The translations under genes and the position numbers were made by a program. Positions 1 to 9,414 of a stretch of 64,000 nt of DNA are shown in pieces. The DNA is from Anaerolineae bacterium (GTDB lineage Bacteria; Chloroflexota; Anaerolineae; Anaerolineales; Anaerolineaceae), in NCBI GenBank assembly GCA_013314735.1, contig JABUFD010000001.1, forward strand, positions 682,001-746,000, read 5' to 3'. Position 1 is the stretch's first letter. Each line of letters opens with the position of its first letter. The notes under the pieces were generated by a model. The model saw only the letters and a list, made by a program, of their open reading frames with translations, was not told the DNA's origin and searched no databases.

Positions 1-2
1 AC

Positions 3-1436
3 AAGCTTGAGCATGCCGTAAAACGTGCGCGGGAACGCAACATCATCATTCCGACCATTGCGCAAATGAAAAATCCAGCACTGGTTCCGGACCACATCAA
101 AGCAGAATTGGCGCAATTGGGATTGTGGGATGTCACGCCGCGAAACCTGTTCCGGATCACCTGGAAAAATGAGCCCAAAAGTGCCGGCGGGTTGTACGGC
201 GGCGTGAATTATATGGAACTGCCGAAATCATTGACCGGTGTGGATGCCCGGATCATCGCCCTGGTAGGCAAGTGGTTTCCCACTGGTGCACACAAAGTTG
301 GCGCTGCTTACGGATGCCTGGTACCGCGCCTGGTTACCGGCCAATTCGATCCGATTCATCAAAAGGCAGTCTGGCCTTCCACAGGGAATTATTGCCGCGG
401 TGGCGCGTATGACAGTACCCTGCTGGCCTGTGAAAGTATCGCCATCCTTCCGGAAGGGATGAGCCGGGAACGCTTTGATTGGCTTCGCACGGTTTCCGGG
501 GAAATTATTGCCACACCGGGAACAGAGTCGAATGTGAAGGAAATCTTCGACAAATGCTGGGAATTACGCGCTTCGGGACAAGACCTGGTAATCTTCAACC
601 AGTTTGAGGAATTTGGTAATTATCTGTGGCATTACGAGTTGACTGGCCATGCTTTCGAGGAAGTACTCGCCAGGGAATTGGGCGCCGATGACAAATATTT
701 TGGCGTTGCTCTTACGACTGGTTCTGCTGGCACCATTGGCTGTGGTGATTACCTGAAGCAACTTTTCCCGGGGAGCAAGATCGCGGCAAGTGAAGCGCTG
801 CAATGCCCCACCCTGGTCTACAATGGTTTCGGCGCACACCGGATTGAAGGCATTGGGGACAAACATGTACCCTGGATCCATAATGTGCAAAACACCGATA
901 TGGTCATGGCGATAGATGACAATGCAGTGGTGAACCTTTCCCGTTTGTTCAATGAGGTTGAGGGTAGGAAATACCTGGTTGAGCAGGGAGTCCCTGAAAA
1001 CCTGGTTTCCAACCTGGACCTGTTAGGATTTTCTGGGATTGCCAATCTTTTATCATCGATCAAGATGGCAAAATGGTACGAGCTGACTGAAAATGATGTG
1101 ATTCTGACTATTTTTACCGACAGTATGGAACTTTACGGCAGCCGTATTCATGAAATGCGTGAAGAAATGGGTGATTACACCAGGTTTGATGCAGTAAAAG
1201 ACTACCACCGCTGGCTCCAGGGAATCACAACCGATGCCACCATCGAATTGAGTTACCCTGACCAGAAACGGGTTCATAACCTGAAGTATTACACTTGGGT
1301 GGAGCAACAAGGGAAGACCTATGAGGAAATTCAAGATCAATGGTACGCCCCGGATTATTGGACCGAAATGCAGTCCCAGGTGCCGGAAATTGACGCATTG
1401 ATTGAGGAATTTAACGCCCGTGTCGGGTTGATCTGA
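3..1436 (+). CDS. Fold-type-II PLP-dependent enzyme (cysteine synthase/TrpB-like), 5' end outside window
   Basis: The frame is open from base 3, and the residues before the first ATG (base 66) read as normal protein, so the true start very likely lies left of the window and base 66 is an internal Met. The protein belongs to the beta-family of PLP enzymes: the segment FPTGAHKVGA (Lys77 counted from base 66) matches the TrpB-type GAHK Schiff-base lysine, and TTGSAGTIG near residue 220 fits the glycine-rich phosphate-binding loop. The family catalyses beta-replacement or elimination on amino acids, but the substrate cannot be told from sequence. It is cytoplasmic, with no signal peptide. A strong terminator follows the stop, so it is probably the last gene of its transcript. 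It resembles proteins usually annotated 'pyridoxal-5-phosphate-dependent protein subunit beta'; that label is from memory. Confidence 0.85.
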   Translation, partial: KLEHAVKRARERNIIIPTIAQMKNPALVPDHIKAELAQLGLWDVTPRNLFRITWKNEPKSAGGLYGGVNYMELPKSLTGVDARIIALVGKWFPTGAHKVGAAYGCLVPRLVTGQFDPIHQKAVWPSTGNYCRGGAYDSTLLACESIAILPEGMSRERFDWLRTVSGEIIATPGTESNVKEIFDKCWELRASGQDLVIFNQFEEFGNYLWHYELTGHAFEEVLARELGADDKYFGVALTTGSAGTIGCGDYLKQLFPGSKIAASEALQCPTLVYNGFGAHRIEGIGDKHVPWIHNVQNTDMVMAIDDNAVVNLSRLFNEVEGRKYLVEQGVPENLVSNLDLLGFSGIANLLSSIKMAKWYELTENDVILTIFTDSMELYGSRIHEMREEMGDYTRFDAVKDYHRWLQGITTDATIELSYPDQKRVHNLKYYTWVEQQGKTYEEIQDQWYAPDYWTEMQSQVPEIDALIEEFNARVGLI

Positions 1437-1455
1437 CGATAAGACATCAATCGAC

Positions 1456-1481
1456 AAGCCTCCAGCGAAATCTGGAGGCTT
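1456..1481 (+). terminator. Rho-independent terminator of the PLP enzyme gene
   Basis: A perfect 10-bp stem AAGCCTCCAG / CTGGAGGCTT with a 6-nt loop is followed by a T-rich stretch. It starts 20 bp after the stop codon. Confidence 0.85.
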
Positions 1482-1483
1482 TC

Positions 1484-1513
1484 TTGTGCAGCAGCATAGC
1501 CTCGAATTATAAT
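1484..1513 (+). promoter_or_regulatory. Putative sigma-70-type promoter of the GH2 gene
   Basis: TTGTGC (1484-1489) lies 18 bp upstream of a consensus TATAAT (1508-1513), ahead of the GH2 start at 1541. It directly follows the preceding terminator. The same TTGTGC-N18 arrangement occurs before the CDF exporter gene. Confidence 0.5.
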
Positions 1514-1540
1514 GATAAAAATTTTTATCGAGGAGTCACA

Positions 1541-3349
1541 ATGAGTATACCGAGAAATGAATATCCCCGCCCCCAATTTGCCAGGACTGATTGGCTGTGT
1601 TTAAATGGTGAGTGGGAGTTTGAAATTGATGCCGGAGATAGCGGTAAGGAGCGTGGTTTACTCGCCCGAAAACTGACCCAGATCATCACCGTACCCTTTT
1701 GTCCGGAAAGCGAATTATCAGGGATCGGTCATGTCGATTTTATGAATGTGGTCTGGTACCGAAAACGGGTGATGGTGCCGGCGGAATGGGCGGGGCGGCA
1801 GGTGCTGCTGCACTTCCAGGCAGTCGATTATGATGCCACTGTGTGGGTAGACGGGGAAGAATTGGTTCGTCATCGTGGCGGTTCGACACCATTCACCGTG
1901 AACCTGGGCAGTTGTGCCGGGAACGAGGTTGAGATCGTAGTACGCGCACGTGACTTTCAACAGGAGTTAAAACCACAGGGAAAACAGTCGCGGCTGTACC
2001 ACAACCATACCTGCCACTACACCCGCACTACCGGCATCTGGCAGACGGTGTGGATGGAACCCGTGGCAGAAACCTACCTGTTGCGCACAAGGATTACCCC
2101 AAACCTGGCTGACCATAGTTTCTGGATCGAACAGCCAGTATCAGGTACCCAGCAGCAACTGCAATTTCAGGCGGTTCTAAGCCAGGACGGGGTTGAAATT
2201 GCGCGACAGACGGTTGATTTGGGAAAGGCCTTCCAGGTTCAAACCCGGTTGGAGATACCCCAGGAACTGGTTCGGGTCTGGGAGCCGGGTGATCCGTATC
2301 TGTACCAACTGAGTTTTTCTCTGGTAAAGGACGGTCATGTGATTGACCGTGTCGAAAGTTATGCTGGTCTGCGAGGTATATCCATTGAAGGCCACAAGGT
2401 GTTGCTCAATGGAAAATCCGTCTTTCAGCGGTTGGTTCTGGACCAGGGGTATTATCCGGATGGCATCCTGACTGCCCCCAATGAAGAAGCCCTGGTGCGT
2501 GATATCGAACTCAGCATGGCTGCCGGTTTCAACGGCGCCCGGCTTCACCAGAAAGTATTTGAAGAACGCTTCCTGTATCATGCGGACCGTTTGGGCTACC
2601 TTGTGTGGGGCGAATTCCCCGATTGGGGTTGCAACCAGGGCGGGCCTGCGGGAGACAATCAGCAACCAGGCGCGACGTATATTACACAATGGCTTGAAGA
2701 GCTGGAACGGGATTACTCGCATCCCTCCATTGTGGGGTGGTGTCCCCTGAATGAAACCTGGCAATGGATGAAGGATCAGATCACGGTGCTGGATGATGTC
2801 ACCCGTGGGATGTTCCTGGCGGCCAAGGCCATGGATGGGACCCGGCCCGTTTTGGATGCCTCAGGATATGCGCATCGGGTGCCTGAAGCGGATATCTATG
2901 ACAGCCATAACTATGAACAGGCACTTGATAAATTCTCTGCAACATTTAGCCTGCCGGTGGTCAAAGGACACGTGTTTGAAAATGAGGTTCCTGAAGGGCG
3001 CCAATCACTCCCGTACCATGGCGGACCGTATTTCCTCAGTGAGTTTGGGGGGATCTGGTGGAATGAAGCCCTGGCGCAGCAGATGAATTCCGGCACGGAC
3101 CGTGAAGTTTCATGGGGTTACGGCGATCGGCCACGCAATATCGAAGAAGTGTATGAGCGCTTTGAGGGCATGTGTAATGTCCTGTTGGACAATCCGGGTT
3201 ATTTTGGTTATTGTTACACCCAATTGACGGATGTTTTTCAAGAGATGAATGGTATTTTCGATTTCCAACGAACCCCCAAATTTGATCTCAGGCGGCTTCA
3301 TCAAATTCAAACCAGAACAGCAGCCATCGAAGCAAGTGGCGCACAATAA
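1541..3349 (+). CDS. Glycoside hydrolase family 2 (beta-galactosidase/beta-glucuronidase type)
   Basis: This 602-residue GH2 enzyme hydrolyses terminal beta-linked sugars with retention of configuration. Order of parts: N-terminal jelly-roll sugar-binding domain (LNGEWEF; VWYRKRV; DYDATVWVDGE), immunoglobulin-like domain, TIM barrel. The acid/base is Glu405 in the CPLNETW motif and the nucleophile is Glu501 in FLSEFGG. I chose the ATG at 1541 because AGGAG sits just upstream; the longer frame from 1484 would start inside the preceding terminator. There is no signal peptide, so it is likely intracellular and acts on imported oligosaccharides. It lacks the extra C-terminal domains of LacZ-size enzymes. 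Sugar specificity is not decidable here. Confidence 0.92.
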   Translation: MSIPRNEYPRPQFARTDWLCLNGEWEFEIDAGDSGKERGLLARKLTQIITVPFCPESELSGIGHVDFMNVVWYRKRVMVPAEWAGRQVLLHFQAVDYDATVWVDGEELVRHRGGSTPFTVNLGSCAGNEVEIVVRARDFQQELKPQGKQSRLYHNHTCHYTRTTGIWQTVWMEPVAETYLLRTRITPNLADHSFWIEQPVSGTQQQLQFQAVLSQDGVEIARQTVDLGKAFQVQTRLEIPQELVRVWEPGDPYLYQLSFSLVKDGHVIDRVESYAGLRGISIEGHKVLLNGKSVFQRLVLDQGYYPDGILTAPNEEALVRDIELSMAAGFNGARLHQKVFEERFLYHADRLGYLVWGEFPDWGCNQGGPAGDNQQPGATYITQWLEELERDYSHPSIVGWCPLNETWQWMKDQITVLDDVTRGMFLAAKAMDGTRPVLDASGYAHRVPEADIYDSHNYEQALDKFSATFSLPVVKGHVFENEVPEGRQSLPYHGGPYFLSEFGGIWWNEALAQQMNSGTDREVSWGYGDRPRNIEEVYERFEGMCNVLLDNPGYFGYCYTQLTDVFQEMNGIFDFQRTPKFDLRRLHQIQTRTAAIEASGAQ

Positions 3350-3356
3350 CTTTTCC

Positions 3357-3390
3357 AACCGGCATACAGTGCCTCAGCTGTATGCCGGTT
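3357..3390 (+). terminator. Rho-independent terminator after the GH2 gene
   Basis: A 13-bp perfect stem AACCGGCATACAG / CTGTATGCCGGTT with an 8-nt loop is followed by CTGTTCTT, immediately downstream of the GH2 stop. Confidence 0.85.
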
Positions 3391-3522
3391 CTGTTCTTAA
3401 AATGTTCCTAAACCTGCCATGCCGATGATGCTTATGGTATCATAGTAGGCGTCTTATCATCTGATTAAATGTATTTAATGACATGATAATAGCTTGTCAA
3501 TGACTTATGAAAGGGTTCGATA

Positions 3523-5670
3523 ATGGTAGACAAAAAAAACCAGGAAAGCCCAAACCACTTCAATTTACCAAAGAAAATTGAGCGTTTGGGTGAGCTTGCA
3601 TATAACTTGTGGTGGACTTGGAATCCGGATGCTGCACGGTTATTCTCGCTGATTGATGAGGCATTGTGGGATGAAACCAGGCACAATCCGGTGGACTTTC
3701 TCCATCGGGTGGAGCGGCCCAGTTTGAATGCCGTGATGGATGACGATGCTTATATGGAAAATTACACCGAGCAGGTGGCTCTATTTGAAGAGTATGTGGC
3801 AGCCAAAGAGACATGGTTTTCCAGGCAGCATGCCGAAGCAGCCGGGAAGAAAATTGCCTATTTTTCATTTGAATTTGGCTTGCATGAATCTGTGCCGGTG
3901 TATGCCGGTGGTTTGGGTGTGCTTGCTGGTGATCATTTGAAAGAAGCCAGCGATCTAGGTGTTCCGATCATTGGTGTTGGCTTCATTTATCGCCAGGGGT
4001 ATTTCACCCAACATATCACCGAAGATGGCTGGCAGGAAACTGGACATTACATTCATAATTTTAATGAAATGCCTGTGGAGCCGGTACTGGATGGCGATGG
4101 TGAACCACTGATGATCTCTGTCCAGCTTCCCGGCCGGGAAGTGTTTGTTCGTATCTGGCGCGTACAGGTTGGGCGGGTGCCATTGTATCTGATGGACACT
4201 GATATTCCGAAAAACACCTACAACGACCGTCAATTGAATGCGCGCCTCTACTCCAGTGATCCGGAAGTACGAATTTCACAGGAAATCATCCTTGGAATTG
4301 GTGGTGTGCGAGTGCTGCGTAAACTCGGGTATGAAATTGATGTCTGGCACATGAATGAAGGTCATTCAGGGTTCCTCGCATTGGAACGCATCCGTGAATA
4401 TGTCGCGGCGGGGAAATCCTTCCAGGAAGCGAAAGATACTGTTCGTAAACGCACGATTTTTACCACCCATACACCCGTTCCCGCCGGGATTGACATGTTC
4501 CCGGTTTGGCTGGTGGAGCGCTTCTTCTTTAACATGTGGTCTGAGCTGGGGATTGACCGCAATGAATTCATCAACCTGGCGAAGCAAACCGTGGAATGGG
4601 GTGATTTCTTCAGCATGGCGAACCTGGCACTGCGCCTATCCGCCCATGCCAATGGCGTTTCAGAACTGCATGGCAAGGTCTCCCGCGAAATGTTCAATTT
4701 CCTGTGGCCTGACCGCGAACCGGAACAGGTGCCGATCACGCATGTAACCAACGGGGTGCACACCATGACCTGGCTCTCCGAACCCATGGCACGCCTCTAC
4801 GAAACTTATCTTGACAAAAACTGGTTGGATCACCTTGATGATGTGGAGATGTGGGAAAAAGTCGCTGATATTCCCAATGAGTTCTTATGGAAGATCCGGC
4901 TGGAGCAAAAGCGTAAGATGATCCGTTTTCTGACAGATCGTGCCCGAAGGCAATGGTTGACAGAGGCGGTGCATCCGGTGCAGATCATCGCCGGGGGAGT
5001 GATGCTCGATCCTGCCGTGTTGACAATTGGTTTCGCGCGGCGGTTTTCCACCTACAAACGCGGTAACCTGATTCTGAGAGACTTTGACCGCCTGTTAAAA
5101 ATCATCAATGACCGGAATATGCCGGTTCAGATCGTGTTTTCTGGCAAAGCGCATCCCGCCGATGAGCCCGGGAAGTTAATCATTCAGCAGGTCTACCGTG
5201 CCGTAAAGGATGCCAAGACCGGAGGTCGGATGGTTTTCGTGGAAGATTACGATATGAATGTTGCGCGATACCTGTTACAGAGCGTTGATGTTTGGCTGAA
5301 TACACCGCGGCGGCCGAATGAAGCCTCCGGTACCTCCGGGATGAAAGCAGCGATGAACGGTGCTTTGAATTTTTCGGTGCTGGATGGCTGGTGGCATGAA
5401 GCTTACAATGGCAGCAATGGTTGGGCGGTCGGGGACCTGACTGATTTCCCCGATACCAACCAGCAGGATGACTATGACGCTTCGCATCTGTATGATGTAC
5501 TTGAGAAAGAGATTGTGCCATTGTATTACAACCGGTTTGGAAACAGCGTCCTGCCTGATGCCTGGCTGCAGCGTGTGAAAAACAGCCTGCGAACGTTGTC
5601 TCCCCAATTTTCCATGCGGCGCATGTTGAAGGAGTACATTGAGAACCTGTATGTTGATGCCCTGTCATAA
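3523..5670 (+). CDS. glgP: Alpha-glucan (glycogen/maltodextrin) phosphorylase, short bacterial type
   Basis: A 715-residue GT35 phosphorylase that releases glucose-1-phosphate from alpha-1,4-glucans using PLP and phosphate. The N-terminal ~90 residues match the DUF3417 domain of the short alpha-glucan phosphorylases (AYNLWWTWNPDA). The PLP lysine is Lys608 in EASGTSGMKAAMNG, and SVLDGWWHEAYNG and GFARRFSTYKR are further family motifs. Start at ATG 3523, with GAAAGGG upstream. At 715 residues it has the size of the short Thermus/archaeal type rather than the allosteric muscle or MalP type. The preceding terminator makes it a single transcription unit. With the GH2 and GH13 enzymes in this window it points to intracellular glucan and oligosaccharide turnover. 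Confidence 0.95.
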   Translation: MVDKKNQESPNHFNLPKKIERLGELAYNLWWTWNPDAARLFSLIDEALWDETRHNPVDFLHRVERPSLNAVMDDDAYMENYTEQVALFEEYVAAKETWFSRQHAEAAGKKIAYFSFEFGLHESVPVYAGGLGVLAGDHLKEASDLGVPIIGVGFIYRQGYFTQHITEDGWQETGHYIHNFNEMPVEPVLDGDGEPLMISVQLPGREVFVRIWRVQVGRVPLYLMDTDIPKNTYNDRQLNARLYSSDPEVRISQEIILGIGGVRVLRKLGYEIDVWHMNEGHSGFLALERIREYVAAGKSFQEAKDTVRKRTIFTTHTPVPAGIDMFPVWLVERFFFNMWSELGIDRNEFINLAKQTVEWGDFFSMANLALRLSAHANGVSELHGKVSREMFNFLWPDREPEQVPITHVTNGVHTMTWLSEPMARLYETYLDKNWLDHLDDVEMWEKVADIPNEFLWKIRLEQKRKMIRFLTDRARRQWLTEAVHPVQIIAGGVMLDPAVLTIGFARRFSTYKRGNLILRDFDRLLKIINDRNMPVQIVFSGKAHPADEPGKLIIQQVYRAVKDAKTGGRMVFVEDYDMNVARYLLQSVDVWLNTPRRPNEASGTSGMKAAMNGALNFSVLDGWWHEAYNGSNGWAVGDLTDFPDTNQQDDYDASHLYDVLEKEIVPLYYNRFGNSVLPDAWLQRVKNSLRTLSPQFSMRRMLKEYIENLYVDALS

Positions 5671-6039
5671 CAGGTACTCTACGAACTGAAATGGATATCT
5701 GGCGGGGACAGCGTATGTCGTTGTCCCCGCTGCTCGTATCAATGACTCCAAATTCAACCCGGGAGGTAAAGAATTTACAGGTTAATTTTCTCCTGATGCA
5801 GCGACCTGATCAGATTGGTTGAGTTTTCCTTTGATATAATGGTGATTGTTTTTGGCTTCCTACAACCCTCCTTAAAAAGAGAGAGCCAGTTACGCCGATA
5901 CTGGCTCTCGTTTGATAAGGAGGAGAAGAAGAGAAGTCACCCTAAATCTATTGTACATCGCCTGGGAGGTGGTGCTTGACGGGCTTCCCATGACAACAAT
6001 ACGTTTCCCATACGCTTACCCACGGAGGAATTGTTTATT
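5671..6039 (+). other. Intergenic region: end of glgP unit, promoter and structured leader of proS
   Basis: No gene is seen in these 369 bases. A short GC-rich hairpin at 5702-5730 (GCGGGGACA / TGTCCCCGC) follows glgP but has no T-run. A consensus TATAAT lies at 5835-5840 with no convincing -35 box. About 25 bp downstream begins a long interrupted hairpin (listed separately), after which roughly 115 nt of leader run to the proS start. Confidence 0.6.
5867..5923 (+). promoter_or_regulatory. Long interrupted hairpin in the proS 5' leader
   Basis: The outer arms CCTCCTTA (5867-5874) and TAAGGAGG (5916-5923) are perfectly complementary. They enclose a perfect inner stem GAGAGCCAGT (5881-5890) / ACTGGCTCTC (5900-5909) with a 9-nt loop. 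The right outer arm is a full Shine-Dalgarno sequence but no start codon follows at a useful distance. No T-run follows the inner stem, so it is not a simple terminator. The function is unknown; it may be a leader regulatory element. Confidence 0.45.
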
Positions 6040-7794
6040 ATGCGCTTGAGTCAGTATTTCGGAAGAACACTACGAGAAACCCCCAATGATGCTGAAGTTG
6101 CCAGTCACCAGTTGTTACTGCGAGCTGGATATGTCCGTCAGACCGGGACGGGCATTTTCACTTCTCTGCACTTTGCCAAACGGACCCTGTCAAAAATCGA
6201 AGCTATCCTGCGGGAGGAGATGGAAAAAATCGGGGGTCAGGAAATCTCAATGCCGGTTGTGGTTCCCGCAGATATCTGGAAGGAAACAGGACGCTGGTAT
6301 AAAATCGGTTCTGAAATGGGTCGATTTTCTGACCGCAATAGCCGTGACATGGTTCTTTCCATGACACATGAAGAGGTCGTGGCAGACCTGGTGCGTTCTG
6401 AAGTGCAATCGTATAAGCAGCTGCCACGGCTGGTGTATCACATCCAGACCAAGTGGCGCGATGATCCCCGTCCCAGGGCAGGTTTGATCCGTGTGCGCGA
6501 ATTCACGATGAAGGATTCCTACAGCCTTGATGCCAATTGGGAGGGTTTGGAGCAGCAGTATCAAGCGCATTACCAGGCATATTTTAACATTTTTCATCGC
6601 TGTGGACTGCCTGTGATCTCGGTGCGGTCTGATACTGGCATGATGGGGGGAAAACTGGCTCATGAATTCATGTACCTGACGCCAATAGGGGAAGACACAT
6701 TGATCCTGTGTGACAACTGCGGTTACACTGCCAACCGGCAGGTGGCTGTTTTCAGGAAAGAGGCGGCACAGCCGGAACCCACTCACCTGATTGAGAAAAT
6801 CGCAACTCCAGATACCAAATCGATTGATGACCTATCAAAATTGCTGGAGATTCCAAAGAAGAAAACGGCCAAGGCGGTATTCATGGTTGCCACCCAGGTG
6901 GAAGATGGCCAGGATGTGAACCGCCTGGTATTTGCCGTCATCCGTGGTGATCTGGATGTGAATGAAACCAAACTGTCGAATGTGGTGGGAGCCAAAGCGC
7001 TGCGGCCAGCCCAGGACGACGAGATCAAAGCGATCGGGGCTGTACCGGGATACGCATCACCGATGGGGCTGAATGGCACTTTGGTGGTGGCAGATGACAG
7101 TATCGTCGGTTCACCCAACCTGGTGGCGGGGGCAAATGAGTGCGGGTATCACCTGCGAAACGTGAACTACGGCAGGGATTTTTCGGCCGATATTGTGGCA
7201 GATATCGCTACCGCCGAGGAGGGGTGTATATGCCTGCATTGCGGTAAACCGCTGCGGACTTCACGGGGCGTGGAAGTCGGCAACATTTTCCAATTGGGCA
7301 CGTTTTACAGTGACAGTCTGGGTTGTGCTTTTCTCGACGCACAGGGCGAGAGCCATCCTGTAATCATGGGATCGTATGGCATCGGGGTTGGGCGCTTGCT
7401 GGCGAGTGTGGTCGAGGAACATCATGATGACTCCGGCCTGTGTCTGCCAGTCAGTATTGCGCCGTACCAGGTGCACCTGGTCAGCATTCGTGGTGCCGAG
7501 GCGGAAGCTGAGTCGTTGTATCATCTGCTGCGGGCGAATGGTATTGAAGTATTGTTTGACGATCGTAATGAACGACCGGGTGTTAAATTCAACGACGCCG
7601 ATTTAATTGGTATTCCTCTGCGGGTGACTGTCAGCAGCCGGGCTCTGGAACAGGGCGGATATGAATTCAAACTGCGCCGAAGTGAGGAAAAACAAATCCT
7701 TGCCAGAGAAACCATCGTCGAAACGATCCAGGGGAAGATCAACGAGTTGCAGGAGGAGATAAACCGTACCGTACAACCGATTGTTTACCGCTGA
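6040..7794 (+). CDS. proS: Prolyl-tRNA synthetase, bacterial type with editing domain
   Basis: A class II aminoacyl-tRNA synthetase of 584 residues that charges tRNA-Pro in the cytoplasm. Motif 2 lies at TKWRDDPRPRAGLIRVREFTMKD (only partly quoted here: RPRAGLIRVREF) and motif 3 at GSYGIGVGRLLAS. A YbaK-like Ala-tRNA editing insertion spans about residues 240-390, which identifies the bacterial ProS type 1. The C-terminal anticodon-binding domain ends the protein. I took ATG 6040 (MRLSQYFGRT) because GGAGGA at 6024-6029 is correctly spaced; a TTG at 6031 is too close to the SD. The gene has a long leader with a strong secondary structure. Confidence 0.96.
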   Translation: MRLSQYFGRTLRETPNDAEVASHQLLLRAGYVRQTGTGIFTSLHFAKRTLSKIEAILREEMEKIGGQEISMPVVVPADIWKETGRWYKIGSEMGRFSDRNSRDMVLSMTHEEVVADLVRSEVQSYKQLPRLVYHIQTKWRDDPRPRAGLIRVREFTMKDSYSLDANWEGLEQQYQAHYQAYFNIFHRCGLPVISVRSDTGMMGGKLAHEFMYLTPIGEDTLILCDNCGYTANRQVAVFRKEAAQPEPTHLIEKIATPDTKSIDDLSKLLEIPKKKTAKAVFMVATQVEDGQDVNRLVFAVIRGDLDVNETKLSNVVGAKALRPAQDDEIKAIGAVPGYASPMGLNGTLVVADDSIVGSPNLVAGANECGYHLRNVNYGRDFSADIVADIATAEEGCICLHCGKPLRTSRGVEVGNIFQLGTFYSDSLGCAFLDAQGESHPVIMGSYGIGVGRLLASVVEEHHDDSGLCLPVSIAPYQVHLVSIRGAEAEAESLYHLLRANGIEVLFDDRNERPGVKFNDADLIGIPLRVTVSSRALEQGGYEFKLRRSEEKQILARETIVETIQGKINELQEEINRTVQPIVYR

Positions 7795-7854
7795 TTCCCT
7801 TCGGTATGGGGATTGTTCTGTTACAATCAATTAAATAAGCATAAAGGATAGAGA

Positions 7855-8757
7855 ATGAAATCTGGTTTTGTTACACTGGTGGGGAGACCGAATGTCGGCA
7901 AATCGACGTTGGTCAATCAATTATTAGGGCAAAAGATCGCGGCGGTATCTCCCCGCCCGCAAACCACCCGTCGCCGCCAGCTTGGAATTCTGACAACCGA
8001 TGAATACCAGATCATCTTCATGGATACGCCCGGAATTCACAAAGCTAGTGACAAGCTGGACCAATTCATGAATGACGAAGCCCGTGAAACCTTGCTCGAT
8101 GCCGACCTGGTGGTGTGGATCGTTGATGCGAGCGTACCTCCGCAACCCGAAGATGACCTGGTAGCCGGAACGTTCCTGGAATTGGGTGAACGCCTGCCTG
8201 ACGTGATCCTGCTCCTGAATAAAGTGGATCTGCTGGATTCTGATACTCGTGCTGCCCGGCTTGCTGCGTATTCGGCATTGTTTCCTGCCGCCCAACCGCT
8301 TCAGGCCAGCGCTTTGCGTGGAGAAGGTCAGGATGAGTTATTGGAAATGGCGGCAGTAAAATTGCCTGAAGGGCCTTACTATTATGACCCTGACCAGATC
8401 ACGGACCTCTACGAGCGTGACATCGCCTCAGACCTCATCCGCCAGACTTGTCTGAACATGCTGCGGGAAGAGGTGCCGCATGGTATCGCCGTGCGGGTGG
8501 ATGAGTTTGCTGAACGCGATAACGACCTGACCTATATCCATGCCACCATATTGGTAGAACGGGAATCGCATAAGGGGATCGTGATTGGCAAAGGGGCTGC
8601 GATGCTTAAGAAAATTGGCACCCAGGCCCGGAAAGAGATTGAGGAGATGGGGGGATACCCGGTGTACCTGGATTTGCAGGTAAAAGTCAACAAAAATTGG
8701 CGTAATAAACCTGAGATTCTGCAATTCCTGGGATATTCATTAAAGCGAGGAAAATAA
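7855..8757 (+). CDS. era: GTPase Era
   Basis: A 300-residue, full-length Era that binds 16S rRNA and supports 30S ribosome maturation. G1 is GRPNVGKS (10-17), G2 lies around RPQTTRRR, G3 is DTPG, and G4 is NKVD. The C-terminal KH domain carries GIVIGKGAAMLKKIG, and the typical LQVKVNKNWR ending is present. Start ATG 7855 has AAAGGATAGAGA upstream. A TACAAT box lies about 25 bp before it. It is followed within 3 bp by a YhhN-family gene, so the two are likely cotranscribed. Confidence 0.97.
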   Translation: MKSGFVTLVGRPNVGKSTLVNQLLGQKIAAVSPRPQTTRRRQLGILTTDEYQIIFMDTPGIHKASDKLDQFMNDEARETLLDADLVVWIVDASVPPQPEDDLVAGTFLELGERLPDVILLLNKVDLLDSDTRAARLAAYSALFPAAQPLQASALRGEGQDELLEMAAVKLPEGPYYYDPDQITDLYERDIASDLIRQTCLNMLREEVPHGIAVRVDEFAERDNDLTYIHATILVERESHKGIVIGKGAAMLKKIGTQARKEIEEMGGYPVYLDLQVKVNKNWRNKPEILQFLGYSLKRGK

Positions 8758-8760
8758 GAA

Positions 8761-9414
8761 ATGACTGCCGGGGGGTTGGCTTTGTTTGCTTTCGGATTCG
8801 CCCTGTTGGATTGGTATGCGGTCTGGAAGGATAAGTCCCGTTGGCGTTGGCTGACAAAGCCGATGCCGATGATGTTATTAATCATCCTGGTGGGAGTGCT
8901 GCGGCCTGGATACCCATTCCCGGTGAATATTTTCTGCCTGGGCCTGTTGTTAGGCCTGGTTGGTGATGTTTTGTTGTTGTTTAACGGTGAAAAGTTCTTC
9001 CTGCTGGGACTGGCCGCGTTTCTCGGCGGGCATTTGCTGTATATCCTTGGTTTCAACATCGAACCTGTTGGAGAGTCATTCGGGATGGTGATCTGCCTGG
9101 TACCGATTGCTGTCGGTCTCGCTTTTGTTCTGCGGCGGTTAGTTCCGTTTGTGAACAGGAAATTGCGCGTAGCGGTGTGGGCTTATGTGCTGATCATCCT
9201 GACCATGTGGTATTCAGCCATGCTGACGGCATTTCGTTCTGAATGGGAGACGACTGCGGTTATCCTGGCAATTTGCGGCGCAACCCTGTTTGTGATGTCC
9301 GACACAATGCTGGCGATTGGGAAGTTTATCAAGCCTGTTTCCGGGTTATGGGTGATGGTCACTTACCACCTGGCGCAGATGGCGATTGCGGCCGCTGTTC
9401 TATACCAATATTAG
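8761..9414 (+). CDS. YhhN family (lysoplasmalogenase-like) membrane protein
   Basis: A 217-residue integral membrane protein with about seven or eight hydrophobic segments. The segment LGLVGDVLLLF with GGHLLYILGF is typical of the YhhN/TMEM86 family. Eukaryotic members hydrolyse the vinyl ether bond of lysoplasmalogens; activity of bacterial members is less certain. It begins 4 bp after the era stop. Its stop codon TAG (9412-9414) overlaps the stop TAA (9411-9413) of the convergent YitT gene. Confidence 0.85.
   Translation: MTAGGLALFAFGFALLDWYAVWKDKSRWRWLTKPMPMMLLIILVGVLRPGYPFPVNIFCLGLLLGLVGDVLLLFNGEKFFLLGLAAFLGGHLLYILGFNIEPVGESFGMVICLVPIAVGLAFVLRRLVPFVNRKLRVAVWAYVLIILTMWYSAMLTAFRSEWETTAVILAICGATLFVMSDTMLAIGKFIKPVSGLWVMVTYHLAQMAIAAAVLYQY

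Noticed and set aside
5941-6039. Possible T-box riboswitch before proS (GGGAGGTGGTGC resembles part of a T-box)
   Set aside because: The canonical AGGGTGGNACCGCG core is absent, and I could not build a specifier loop with a proline codon plus antiterminator and terminator.
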